From Leptolyngbya boryana PCC 6306 (GTDB lineage: Bacteria; Cyanobacteriota; Cyanobacteriia; Leptolyngbyales; Leptolyngbyaceae): a DNA stretch of 64,000 nucleotides. The notes under the pieces are model-generated. The model was not told the DNA's origin. It did no database searches and saw only the letters and a program-made list of their open reading frames with translations. Shown piece after piece: positions 24,634 through 35,600 of the stretch. Where the stretch lies: positions 3,862,577-3,926,576 of the forward strand of contig NZ_KB731324.1 in NCBI RefSeq assembly GCF_000353285.1. Direction: 5' to 3'. The number at the start of each line of letters is the position of its first letter. Positions within the stretch are counted from its first letter, which is position 1. The position numbers and the translations under genes were made by a program.

Positions 24634-26487
24634 CTAGAAGCTGAACTGGGTGCGAATATTACCGACAAACACGGTTGGGTTGCTTTCAAAGTTGTTGGGA
24701 TTGAAAATCGCATAGAACGTCGGCACGATCGCGATTTTTTCCGAAAGTGGGTAGAAATATGAGGCTTCTAGCTCATACTGCGTTCCGCCGTCTCCACCCC
24801 CAGAAGCGAAGAATTGGCGACCTCTCGTAATGTCCATCGGCATCACAAATGCCACTGTTGCTTGCGCGCCTTTTTTACCCAAATCTGGGAAAGCTGCTCC
24901 AACTTGGAACGATTGTGTTCTCACTTTGGCATCGATCGGATTCAGGGTGAGATTCGCAAAGCTATAGCGTCCAAACAGCCCAATTCCAGGCGTAATCAAC
25001 CAGTCAAAATTCACGCCGAACATACTGGCGGTGGCATAGCGCAGACCGCCTCCGATCCCACCTTCTGAGAAACCGGGACCTGCATCCAGATAGCCATAAG
25101 GGATTGGTTCACCGATCGCGCCTCCGACTTGTCCACCATAGGCTTGAATTCGCGAATAGTTATATTGCAGGCTCAAATTAATATTGCTGCTCGGAGAATA
25201 GGTGAGTTCCGCAGATGCAGTATTCGTGCCGCCAAAGAGTCCAAATCTGGGAGAGCTAGAGGTATTGAAGCCAAATTGGGAAGGAAGAAATTCGGTGTTC
25301 TCACCCAGATAGCCCACCGCAAGCTTGAGTTGCCTGTTCAGTTGCCATTCTACAACTGCACCGGAACCGCGATCGATTGTATTCGACTGAGTACTATTCG
25401 AGGTATCAAAGCTTGCTCCAGAGCCAAAGATGGACAAGAAGCGGTTGCCATCAAAGTGGCGATACCAGTTGATGCGAGGGCCGACCGTCACTTTAATTGC
25501 ATCATTGAGCGGGAAGCTATAGAACAAGTCCCGGATAATGATGTCGCTGACTCCATTGGTTGTCCCAGCCGTTTGATCGAAGAAAGGAACACCGCTGGCA
25601 TTGTAAAAGCCTGCTGAAGCGTATTGGTTGTAGGGCGATCGACCGTTACCGGATGCTAGCTGAGTAACTAACTGATCTTTCCCGCTAAATGACGTGACTA
25701 ACGTTAACCAAGCTAAGAAACTTGCTGTAATTTCTGGATCTTCAGCGACAACCCGAGTCGGCTGTCCATTCGTTCGCGTTGCAAAGAATCGTCCTTCTGT
25801 ATTGTTTCCGCTACCTGCAGGACCTTCAAAGACGACATCGCGGTTTGCACCTGCACCTGTGATATTGAACCAGACGTTTCCGAACAGTTTTGTCGTAGTT
25901 GAGAATTGCTGTTTCTCAAGGGTAGTGGTGCGGGCTTCGAGAGAGTCCACGCGACCACGTAAGGTTGCAAGTTCGGCGGCAAATTGTTCTTGCAGCTTTT
26001 GTAGTGCGTCAAGGTCTTCTTTTTTAACCAGATCAGCAGTTGAAGCGGCGATCAGTTCGTTGACGCGATCGAGACAAGCATTTAGACCTGCTGCAAATTC
26101 ATAGCGGGTTAGCGCGCGATTGCCACGATACGTTCGGTCAGGATAGCCTGCAATACAGCCGTAGCGCTCGACGAGAGACTGCAAGGCTTGGAATGCCCAG
26201 TCGGTCGGGCGAACATCGGTCAACTGAGATACTGAGGTGACTTGAGCCATCTCAGCCGGAGTTTGAGTATCAGGCGCATTGAGTTCGGAAACGCTTAGAA
26301 CACGCTCAAAACCCGGAGTTGCATCTTTTACATCGGATTTTGCTTTATCGACGATCGCGTGTAAATTCGCTGCCTCGATCGCTGAATTAGAAACTTGGAC
26401 TTTTTCTGACGCTTGAGCAGATTGCATCCAACATAACGCGACTGGAGCTGCTAACCACAGCTTCCAGTGTCGAATAGAATTTGCCAT
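24634..26487 (-). CDS. SLH-domain outer-membrane porin (iron-uptake porin family)
   Basis: 617-residue outer-membrane beta-barrel protein. A signal peptide (residues 1-26, ending SAQA) is followed by an SLH domain at about 75-135 (LTDVRPTDWAFQALQSLVER, GCIAGYPDRTYRGNRALTRY) that binds cell-wall polymer. A short coiled coil follows (LQKLQEQFAAELATLRGRVD), then an OprB-like barrel ending in aromatic F (RTQFSF). This is the standard cyanobacterial porin layout; some members are needed for iron uptake, while others are general inorganic-ion channels, so the substrate is uncertain. Single gene with its own terminator; 488 bp of leader and spacer precede it. Confidence 0.9.
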   Translation of the reverse strand: MANSIRHWKLWLAAPVALCWMQSAQASEKVQVSNSAIEAANLHAIVDKAKSDVKDATPGFERVLSVSELNAPDTQTPAEMAQVTSVSQLTDVRPTDWAFQALQSLVERYGCIAGYPDRTYRGNRALTRYEFAAGLNACLDRVNELIAASTADLVKKEDLDALQKLQEQFAAELATLRGRVDSLEARTTTLEKQQFSTTTKLFGNVWFNITGAGANRDVVFEGPAGSGNNTEGRFFATRTNGQPTRVVAEDPEITASFLAWLTLVTSFSGKDQLVTQLASGNGRSPYNQYASAGFYNASGVPFFDQTAGTTNGVSDIIIRDLFYSFPLNDAIKVTVGPRINWYRHFDGNRFLSIFGSGASFDTSNSTQSNTIDRGSGAVVEWQLNRQLKLAVGYLGENTEFLPSQFGFNTSSSPRFGLFGGTNTASAELTYSPSSNINLSLQYNYSRIQAYGGQVGGAIGEPIPYGYLDAGPGFSEGGIGGGLRYATASMFGVNFDWLITPGIGLFGRYSFANLTLNPIDAKVRTQSFQVGAAFPDLGKKGAQATVAFVMPMDITRGRQFFASGGGDGGTQYELEASYFYPLSEKIAIVPTFYAIFNPNNFESNPTVFVGNIRTQFSF

Positions 26488-26975
26488 TTTTCCTCACACC
26501 AAATGAAATTCACCAAGGATGTATGGTATCAAACATTCTTTCGCGGATATGTAACGTGGCGTACGGATATGGCATGGGGATGTCAGGCTTTGCACACACA
26601 AAATTGCGCTGTCGGCTATCCCTCCTTGGGGTTAAGTTTCGGATGCTAGTTGATGGCATTCATTTTGCGGAGTGGGGAGGAGACGGGAGCATGTAAATTC
26701 ATCGCTTATGGGTGAGTACAACGAGAACAAGTGATGAATGGGTTAAGGTTTCAACTTGCATGGGTTGCCACCTTCACTCAAACTTGGGAAGAGTCCGATA
26801 TACATACCATTTTCCATGTGATACGCTAACGAATACAGCATCGTAATAGGCATTGAATTTAAGCCTTGCAATCGTATTTTGGAAGCCTAGCTCCAGGGTC
26901 AGCATCAGCACAACCGAAGATAGTGTTAGCTTCGGATGGTCACAAGTACCTTGAATCGCTTGTAAGTAGCTGCTT
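26488..26975. other. spacer between divergent porin and hypothetical gene
   Basis: 488 bp. It must carry the promoter and possibly long leader of the porin (minus) and the promoter of the 26976 gene (plus). Small frames on the plus strand lack ribosome binding sites. No recognised riboswitch, Fur box or repeat was found by eye. Confidence 0.4.
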
Positions 26976-27560
26976 ATGAAAGTATTTCAATTCAGTCCAC
27001 ATGAGTTAGAAGCGTTGCCCAAGACAGAAGATAATCGGCTGCTCTTTCAAGGCAGAACGTTTGTTGAAGATTTCAATGTGTCTCAACGTGTCTATCAGCG
27101 TGTCATTGAGCAGTTGCGGCAGCAAGATGACGAGACAACCTTCTGCCTCGTGGTTGAGATGGAAACAGGCTATATGACCTGGCGAGAAGTGAAGCCTTCC
27201 CCTGCTCCAATGGCAGCACATGTTACCGAAGTGATCTCGCTCAATCAGCCACCGCAAGACACGGTTAGCATACTGCCAGTGACCGAGACGAGTATTCTCG
27301 ATCCCGATCAAGCGACACAAGTGGTGCAACCTGAGTTGGCAGAGTTGGAGCAGGCTGAGGCGATTCCGGTAGAGCCATCGACACTCGAGGTTCCGGAGTC
27401 ACCCGCAACCGACGTGCCTTCTCCGCAACAACCTCCGATGCGCAAGTATCGAGGAGTCCCCTATGCTTCTCCGGTGATTGAAGTTCCGGATTCATCTGCA
27501 TCTGACGTGCCTTCTCCGCAACAACCTCCGATGCGCAAGTACCGGGGGGTGTCCTATTAA
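26976..27560 (+). CDS. hypothetical protein with duplicated RKYRGV(P/S)Y tail motif
   Basis: 194 residues of unknown function. The N-terminal ~75 residues look globular (FQFSPHELEALPKTEDNRLL, TFCLVVEMETGYMTWREV). A low-complexity Pro/Glu/Val-rich linker follows, and the C-terminus holds a 31-residue unit twice: DVPSPQQPPMRKYRGVPY and DVPSPQQPPMRKYRGVSY. The KYRGVxY motif resembles the start of small DUF4278 proteins of cyanobacteria; that link is a guess from a short motif. The DNA repeat is nearly exact (38 identical bases at 27411 and 27504), so the duplication is recent. No signal peptide. Confidence 0.65.
   Translation: MKVFQFSPHELEALPKTEDNRLLFQGRTFVEDFNVSQRVYQRVIEQLRQQDDETTFCLVVEMETGYMTWREVKPSPAPMAAHVTEVISLNQPPQDTVSILPVTETSILDPDQATQVVQPELAELEQAEAIPVEPSTLEVPESPATDVPSPQQPPMRKYRGVPYASPVIEVPDSSASDVPSPQQPPMRKYRGVSY
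27411..27541 (+). repeat. 93-bp tandem duplication within the hypothetical gene
   Basis: The segment starting GACGTGCCTTCTCCGCAA at 27411 recurs at 27504 with 38 identical leading bases; the period of 93 bp equals 31 codons and keeps the frame. It creates the doubled RKYRGV tail. Confidence 0.8.
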
Positions 27561-27786
27561 GCACTTCACATCTTTATATCGATGTTGGAGTTCCGAGTCA
27601 GTCTATGACGATCTAGAGAGTTGGGGCGTTAAACGTAGTCAACGTCAGTTCGGGTTAACGTTTGGGCGACTGGCGAATGGAATTCGCATCGGCACAAGAG
27701 CGAAATCCCTTATTCCGAATTCACGTTAGTCAAGTTCTAGCAAGTTAGGACTTTCTCGGGATTTAGAAATCAACTCGATCGAAATT

Positions 27787-27811
27787 AGAAAAGCCCTTCT
27801 CGGGCTTTTCT
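27787..27811 (-). terminator. Rho-independent terminator of the M1 aminopeptidase gene
   Basis: Arms AGAAAAGCCC and GGGCTTTTCT with a 5-nt loop; on the minus strand the 3' arm ends in TTTTCT followed by AATTTC. It starts 8 bp after the pepN stop and could also serve the convergent plus-strand gene. Confidence 0.8.
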
Positions 27812-27818
27812 GATGTTG

Positions 27819-30374
27819 CTACTTTGCCTTGGCTTCTAGATTTTCTAGGCGACTCTTGAGATCCTGGTTTTCTTGCTTGAGTTGATCGAGTTCTTCTCGA
27901 AGCTGTTTGAGAGCTTTGTCAGAACCTGCATTTTTTTGCACCGTTTGAATGGATTCTTCGGCAATGCGGCGAACGCGACCATCAGGGGTTTGATCCGCAA
28001 GCGATTGCAGAACTGCGATCGCTTTTGTTGTTTCCATTTGTCCTAAGGCGACTGCAACCGCGACTTGAGTTAGGAAGAATGTCTCACGCGAGAGAACTTT
28101 CAGTCGATCGAGAATGCGCTCTAAGTTGAGCTTGTCTTGTCCGGTTGAGATTGCGCCAAGTGCTCGAATTGCAGCAAGACGCAGAGGTTGAGGTACGCCG
28201 GGTTGCGTGTAGTCCAGAATGAGATTCAGGGCAGATTCAGACGTTTTGAGTTGGCTCAGTGCTCCGATCGCGCCTGCTCGAACAATTTCATTCCAACCTT
28301 GACGCTGCTTGAGAACGGAGTCGATCAAGCTTAACGTGTCTGCTTCTGAAGAATCACTCAGCCCCGAAGCAGCTACTTTCCCGAAACTCCGAAGTGCGGC
28401 AGCTTCGGTGTAGTAACTCGCATCGCCTTTTTCAACGATTGTAGCGAGTGCTTTGTAGCTTTCCGGCGTTGCAATTTGAGCGAGGCTTGTGACGATCGAT
28501 TTTCTCACTCGTGCTTCAGGATCGCTCAATCCAGCAAGCACAGCTTCAACGGCTTGATCGAGTTTGATCGTGGCTAGGCTTTCTGCGACTTCAGCACGAA
28601 CTCCCCAGAATGGATCGTTTTGCAAAGCCTCAGAAAGTGCTTTGACTGCTTCGAGTCCGCCTTTTTTCGCGATCGCTTGTGCGGCATAAATTCTGGAAAC
28701 AGGATCAGGGTCATGCTGCAATTGTGCTTTGAGTTCGGGTAGCGGATACTCTAACGTCACCGTTTTAAGGTGATAGTTATCGACATCAAAGCTAATGAAA
28801 TCAGGCTTGCGATCGCAGGGGAAGTAAAAGCTTTGCTCTTTTTCATGCACTCGAACTTTCAAGAGTTTCGAGTCACCGTCGATGTAGCGTAGCGCGATCG
28901 GGATTCTCAGATCAAATAAGTCGGGTTGAGTTTGAGTCACCGTAATCTTTGCTAGGTTGCTATCTGCGTCATAGCTGTAGCCAAGTTTGAAATCGGGATG
29001 TCCACCGCGATAGACATATTGATCAAACAAGAAGGTAAGATTGCGCCCGGTTGTTTTCTCGATCGCTCTGAGTAAATCGATCGTTTCTACGGTTCGATGA
29101 GCATTGTCTTTGAGAAAAGTTGCGATCGCGCTGTAAAACAGTTCATCACCAAGTTCTGCTCGAATCATGTGATAGACACACGACCCTTTTTCATAGATAT
29201 GTCGATCGTAAAGCTCGATCGCTTCTCGATACACATGAGTTACGAGCGATCGCCGATAGCGCGAGGAGTCTTCATCTAAATACTGTCTCGCTTGACCCAG
29301 TAAGTAATACAGTGCTTCTTCTCGCCCGTATTCTTCCTCGAACCACATAACTTCTGCATAAGAAGCCATACCTTCTTTGATCCACGCATGTGACCAGTGC
29401 TTGATCACGATCAAATCGCCAAACCACTGATGCGCAAGCTCGTGAGCAACTAAAGATTCGGTACTGCGATTGTCGATCGCGGCACGTTCGTCGAGTAAAC
29501 AGCGATCGGTGAGTAACGTTGTCGATGTATTCTCCATCCCTCCAAAAATGAAGTCATCAACGCAGACTTGAGCATATTTGGGAAAAGCATAAGAGTAGCC
29601 ATACTTTTGACTATAAAACTCAATCATGCGAGGCGTTTTACTCATGCTCAGACGAGCTTGATCTTCTCGTCCTTTCTCGACATAGTAAGTGACAGGTTTG
29701 CCGTTCCATTCATCGCGTAGTTCGGCAAAATCTCCGATCGCTAACGTCATCAGATAAGTCGGATGAATTTCTCGCTGATACCAATGGAAGATGTGGGTGT
29801 CACCTTTGTCTTCAGTAGCAATCAGATCACCGTTTGAAACAGCGATAAAAGGTTTTGGAATCTCGACGCGAATTTCAGAAGTAGCAAGCTGTCCAGGATA
29901 GTCAAAGCAGGGAAACCAAAACCGCGAATCTTCATCTTCGCCTTGCGTCCAAACTTGAGTCGGCTTATTCGGATAATGTTCGTCTGGGGCAATGAAGTAG
30001 ATACCGCGTTGAGGTTTCTCGACGTGGTAGGCAATGACTAACTCGATTCTTTCTGCAATTTTAGTCGGCTGTTTTAGCTGAATGTTTAATAGCTCTCCGT
30101 CATAGTCAAACGGCTGTGAAACGTTGTCGATCGTAATCTTTTCAATATTGAGATTGACTGCATCTAACGTTAATCGATCGATCTGGTTGCGAACTGGGTT
30201 CAACCGAATCTTGCAAGTGCCTCGATAGCTTTGATTCGGGATGTCGAAAATCAAATCGAGCGCAATATGCTCAACTTGTCCAGGGCGATCGGGATTGTAG
30301 TGCGGACGTGCGCCGGGTAGCTCGAAGGATTTGTATCCATTATTGTCTGTATCGTGCATGAGTTCGTGCAGCAT
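27819..30374 (-). CDS. pepN: M1 family aminopeptidase with HEAT-repeat C-terminus
   Basis: Zinc aminopeptidase of ~851 residues from ATG 30374 (ATG 30359 is also possible; TTG 30404 less so). The N-terminal beta domain is followed by the exopeptidase motif GGMEN (278-282) and zinc site HELAH (311-315) with Glu334 in WIKEGMASYAE. From about residue 530 the chain becomes HEAT-type repeats (for example DPDPVSRIYAAQAIAKKGGL, DPEARVRKSIVTSLAQI), ending in a coiled coil (LREELDQLKQENQDLKSRLE). It trims N-terminal residues from peptides. The long HEAT tail suggests protein binding beyond simple peptide turnover. Confidence 0.92.
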   Translation of the reverse strand: MLHELMHDTDNNGYKSFELPGARPHYNPDRPGQVEHIALDLIFDIPNQSYRGTCKIRLNPVRNQIDRLTLDAVNLNIEKITIDNVSQPFDYDGELLNIQLKQPTKIAERIELVIAYHVEKPQRGIYFIAPDEHYPNKPTQVWTQGEDEDSRFWFPCFDYPGQLATSEIRVEIPKPFIAVSNGDLIATEDKGDTHIFHWYQREIHPTYLMTLAIGDFAELRDEWNGKPVTYYVEKGREDQARLSMSKTPRMIEFYSQKYGYSYAFPKYAQVCVDDFIFGGMENTSTTLLTDRCLLDERAAIDNRSTESLVAHELAHQWFGDLIVIKHWSHAWIKEGMASYAEVMWFEEEYGREEALYYLLGQARQYLDEDSSRYRRSLVTHVYREAIELYDRHIYEKGSCVYHMIRAELGDELFYSAIATFLKDNAHRTVETIDLLRAIEKTTGRNLTFLFDQYVYRGGHPDFKLGYSYDADSNLAKITVTQTQPDLFDLRIPIALRYIDGDSKLLKVRVHEKEQSFYFPCDRKPDFISFDVDNYHLKTVTLEYPLPELKAQLQHDPDPVSRIYAAQAIAKKGGLEAVKALSEALQNDPFWGVRAEVAESLATIKLDQAVEAVLAGLSDPEARVRKSIVTSLAQIATPESYKALATIVEKGDASYYTEAAALRSFGKVAASGLSDSSEADTLSLIDSVLKQRQGWNEIVRAGAIGALSQLKTSESALNLILDYTQPGVPQPLRLAAIRALGAISTGQDKLNLERILDRLKVLSRETFFLTQVAVAVALGQMETTKAIAVLQSLADQTPDGRVRRIAEESIQTVQKNAGSDKALKQLREELDQLKQENQDLKSRLENLEAKAK

Positions 30375-30495
30375 AATGTGGGTTCTGAAGCCTACGATTT
30401 TCAAGTTTAGCCACAGTTTGGCATTGCGAACCCTTGGACATGATTAAACTTTTGAATGAAAGGAAATGAGCAAGCATCGTTTTATGCTTGCTTAT

Positions 30496-31134
30496 TCATG
30501 TTCCTGGGCGCGATCGTAAACTTTCACTCATAAAAGAGCGATCGCCCAGTCGTTTCAATTGCGGTCCATATTTGCCGAATTCCACCACACTGACAGAAGC
30601 CGCAGGCATGTCGATGCGATCGCGATATCGCCCTAAATCAATGCCGAGCAAGCCACACAGCACAATCCGCAACGTGGATTTATGTGAGACAACTAAGACA
30701 TTGCCTGATTTATGAGTTGCGGTAATTTCAGAAATGACGAGTTCTGATCGGCTATCAATCTGGACTGCTGTTTCTCCGCCAGGGGGAGGATTCCAGGCGG
30801 GTTCTGTCATCCAGTCTATATAGTTCTCTGAATCATTTTTCCGAACCTCGTCTTGAGTTTTGCCTTCCCATTCACCAAATTGAAGTTCTTTTAATCCGTC
30901 TCGTAATTGCATTTCTAGTCCAACTACGTCACAGAGCGGCTTTGCAGTCGCGATCGTGCGTTTCATCGGGCTGACATAGGCGGCTGTCCAATCGAGATGA
31001 GAATAGGCTGCGGCAAAGGCTTCTGCCATTTCGAGTCCTTCAGGAGTGAGGTCGGGATCGAGCGAACCGCAGAATCCGCCAGTGCGACTATAGATCGTTT
31101 CGCCGTGGCGGATGAAGTAGAGCGTTAATGCCAT
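30496..31134 (-). CDS. histidine phosphatase family protein (phosphoglycerate mutase-like)
   Basis: 212 residues. The catalytic phospho-histidine motif is LYFIRHGETIYSRTGGFCGS at the N-terminus; the second His is in VLVVSHKSTLRIVLCG, and the acid Glu in LKELQFGEWEGKTQDEV. The branch includes cofactor-dependent mutase-like enzymes and sugar/phosphoserine phosphatases; the motif spread favours a phosphatase. It lies 17 bp downstream of glgP on the same strand, so a role in sugar-phosphate metabolism is plausible. A weak hairpin (AGCAAGCA/TGCTTGCT at 30469-30492) just past its stop lacks a good T-run. Confidence 0.85.
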   Translation of the reverse strand: MALTLYFIRHGETIYSRTGGFCGSLDPDLTPEGLEMAEAFAAAYSHLDWTAAYVSPMKRTIATAKPLCDVVGLEMQLRDGLKELQFGEWEGKTQDEVRKNDSENYIDWMTEPAWNPPPGGETAVQIDSRSELVISEITATHKSGNVLVVSHKSTLRIVLCGLLGIDLGRYRDRIDMPAASVSVVEFGKYGPQLKRLGDRSFMSESLRSRPGT

Positions 31135-31151
31135 GATTCAGAGAATAACTT

Positions 31152-33677
31152 TTACATCAAAGTATCAGGACAATGAATCGAACAGGGTTCATTCGGAGGA
31201 CAGATCTTCAGTGGGTCGATCTTCCAGACTTCTTTCACATATTCGCGAATCGAGCGATCGCTGGAAAATTTCCCCATCCGCGCTGTATTTAAAATGGACA
31301 TGCGCGTCCAGTGGTCTTGATCGCGATAAGCCTCGCCCACTTGCGTTTGAACGTCAATATAAGATTGATAATCCGCAAAGAGCAGATACGGATCTTGATA
31401 CATCAATGAACCGACTAACGGTTTGAAAAGTGCTGTATCACCTTTGGAGAAAAAGCCAGAATTAATGCGATCGATGGCAGCTTTCAATTCTGAATTTGCA
31501 ATGTAGTACTGCATCGGATCGTAGCCTTTCGCTTTGATTTGGGAAACTTTTGAAGCCGTTAGCCCAAACAAAAAGAAATTCTCGGCTCCGACTTCCTCAC
31601 GAATTTCAATGTTCGCGCCGTCGAGAGTTCCGATCGTTAAGGCTCCATTCATCGAGAATTTCATGTTGCCTGTACCAGAAGCTTCTTTTCCAGCAGTTGA
31701 AATCTGCTCAGACAAATCAGCAGCAGGATAAACGCGCTGTGCAAATTTGACGTTGTAATCTTTGAGAAAAACGACCTTAATGCGATCGCGAACATCCGGA
31801 TCAGAATTCACGACATCTGCAACCGAATTAATCAATTTAATGATTAATTTCGCCATCTGATAGCCAGGTGCAGCTTTGCCACCAAAGATAAAGGTGCGGG
31901 GCGTAATGTCTAGATTAGGATTCGCTTTGAGACGATTATAAAGCGTGATAATGTGCAATACATTCAAGTGCTGACGCTTGTATTCATGAAATCGCTTCGC
32001 TTGAATGTCAAAGATTGAGTCAACATTCACTTCAATTCCATTTTGTTCTTGAATATAGTTTGCGAGATCTCGTTTGATCGCTAGCTTGATCTGTCTCCAT
32101 TCACTTCTAAATTCTAGATCTTCGACAAAGGATTCGAGTTGGCGGAGTTCTTGTAGATTTCTAATCCAGTGATCGCCGATTTTACTAGTAATCAGTTTTG
32201 TTAATCTCGGATTACTCAGCACCATAAATCGGCGCGGTGTTACCCCGTTGGTTTTATTGTTGAAGCGCTCTGGATACATCTCAGCAAAATCGTGCAAGAC
32301 ATCTTGCTTGAGCAATTGAGTATGCAGTTCAGCAACTCCATTGATCGAATAACTGCCCAATGTTGCTAAATTCGCCATTCTCACATAGCGATCGCCACTT
32401 TCATCAATGATCGACATGCGCCGAATGCGCTCGTCATCTTTCGGATATCTCAATCGCACTTCATTGAGAAATCGCCCGTTAATCTCATAAATAATTTCCA
32501 AATGCCGAGGCAGTAAAGACCCAAACAATCCAACTGCCCAACGCTCCAACGCTTCGGGTAACAGCGTGTGATTCGTATACGCCATTGTACTTTGCGTAAT
32601 GTGCCACGCTTGATCCCACTCGATACCATGTTCATCGAGCAGCAACCGCATTAATTCTGCAACTGCGATCGCGGGATGCGTATCATTCAGTTGCACCGTA
32701 AATTTCTCGTGGAATATCGAGATCGGTAATCCTCGGCGATCGCAATGTGTCCGAATCATATCTTGCAGCGAACAGGACACAAAGAAATACTGCTGCTCTA
32801 AGCGCAACTGCTTACCCTGGATCTGCTCATCATTCGGATAAAGAACCTTCGAGAGATTTTCAGAAAAGACTTTGTTACCAACTGCCCCATAGTAATCGCC
32901 TGCATTAAAGGCTCTGAAATCAAATGACTCGACTGCTTGGGCTGACCAAAGCCGCAAGGTATTCGTACTACTCGTTTCATAGCCTAGAATCGGCGTATCG
33001 TAAGGCACACCTTGCACCATACGATCGGGAATCCATTTCACCCGACTCCGCCCTTTTTCATCGGTGTAACGCTCGGTTCGTCCCCCAAATTTGACCTCGA
33101 ATGCCCATTCTGGGCGGGCAATTTCCCAAGGATTGCCATTTTTTAGCCATTTATCTGTAATTTCAACTTGCCATCCGTCGTGAATATCTTGATCAAAAAT
33201 GCCAAATTCATAGCGAATGCCATACCCAACCGACGGAATATCCAACGTCGCCATCGAATCGAGATAGCACGCTGCGAGCCGTCCTAAACCGCCATTGCCG
33301 AGTCCTGGTTCTTCTTCTTGTTCGAGCAATGCCTCAAAATTCAATCCGAGTTCTTGAACCGCTTGCCGCATGCGATCGTAGATTCCCAGATTAATCAAGT
33401 TGTTGCCTAAATGCGGTCCCATGAGAAACTCAGCCGAGAGATAGCACACTTCGCGAGGCTGAACTTTTGTATAAGTCTGAGAACTAATTAGCCAACGGTG
33501 AATTAAGCGATCGCGCACCGTATATGCCAGTGCCATGTAGTAATCATTCAGTGTGGCAATCTCAGGAAACTTGCCTTGAATATAGAAGAGGTTATCTAAA
33601 ATCGCACGTTTTAGGGTTTCAATCTCTAAGCCAGTCCGATCGTCTTCAATTCTGATTTGAATATCTTCAGTTTGCAT
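31152..33677 (-). CDS. glgP: glycogen/starch/alpha-glucan phosphorylase
   Basis: PLP enzyme of 841 residues that releases glucose-1-phosphate from glycogen. Motifs in order: LYFIQ-like N-terminus KRAILDNLFYIQGKFP, EVCYLSAEFLMGPHLGNNL, EEEPGLGNGGLGRLAACYLD, VQLNDTHPAIAVAELMR, KTNGVTPRRFM, RFHEYKRQHLNVLHI, FGGKAAPGYQMAKLII, and the PLP lysine site EASGTGNMKFSMNGALTIGT. All catalytic segments are intact. ATG 33677 fits the family; GTG 33725 would add 16 residues. It is divergent from pgm across 207 bp, so release of glucose-1-P and its conversion to glucose-6-P can be controlled together. Confidence 0.97.
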   Translation of the reverse strand: MQTEDIQIRIEDDRTGLEIETLKRAILDNLFYIQGKFPEIATLNDYYMALAYTVRDRLIHRWLISSQTYTKVQPREVCYLSAEFLMGPHLGNNLINLGIYDRMRQAVQELGLNFEALLEQEEEPGLGNGGLGRLAACYLDSMATLDIPSVGYGIRYEFGIFDQDIHDGWQVEITDKWLKNGNPWEIARPEWAFEVKFGGRTERYTDEKGRSRVKWIPDRMVQGVPYDTPILGYETSSTNTLRLWSAQAVESFDFRAFNAGDYYGAVGNKVFSENLSKVLYPNDEQIQGKQLRLEQQYFFVSCSLQDMIRTHCDRRGLPISIFHEKFTVQLNDTHPAIAVAELMRLLLDEHGIEWDQAWHITQSTMAYTNHTLLPEALERWAVGLFGSLLPRHLEIIYEINGRFLNEVRLRYPKDDERIRRMSIIDESGDRYVRMANLATLGSYSINGVAELHTQLLKQDVLHDFAEMYPERFNNKTNGVTPRRFMVLSNPRLTKLITSKIGDHWIRNLQELRQLESFVEDLEFRSEWRQIKLAIKRDLANYIQEQNGIEVNVDSIFDIQAKRFHEYKRQHLNVLHIITLYNRLKANPNLDITPRTFIFGGKAAPGYQMAKLIIKLINSVADVVNSDPDVRDRIKVVFLKDYNVKFAQRVYPAADLSEQISTAGKEASGTGNMKFSMNGALTIGTLDGANIEIREEVGAENFFLFGLTASKVSQIKAKGYDPMQYYIANSELKAAIDRINSGFFSKGDTALFKPLVGSLMYQDPYLLFADYQSYIDVQTQVGEAYRDQDHWTRMSILNTARMGKFSSDRSIREYVKEVWKIDPLKICPPNEPCSIHCPDTLM

Positions 33678-33818
33678 AACATGACCGCAGAACGGATGTG
33701 CTGATAAGGTAGCAAGAAAAATCACCTCAGATTAATAAATAATTGTGAAAAATGCGGAGCGTCGATCGCTGAAATTTCGCTCATCATCCGGCTGAAGAGA
33801 GTGGCTACCTCCGGATAG

Positions 33819-35519
<1,701 letters not shown>

Positions 35520-35600
35520 TAGGTGCGTCAAATCCATTGCCCAGATTGCTCAAATTGCCCACCGGACTCTATTCGGTGGGTGTATTCTACAAACTGGTCT

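Noticed and set aside
30463-30494. Hairpin AGCAAGCA/TGCTTGCT as terminator of the histidine phosphatase gene
   Set aside because: Stem of 8 bp with a poor T-run in the minus direction; kept only as a weak possibility in the gene entry.
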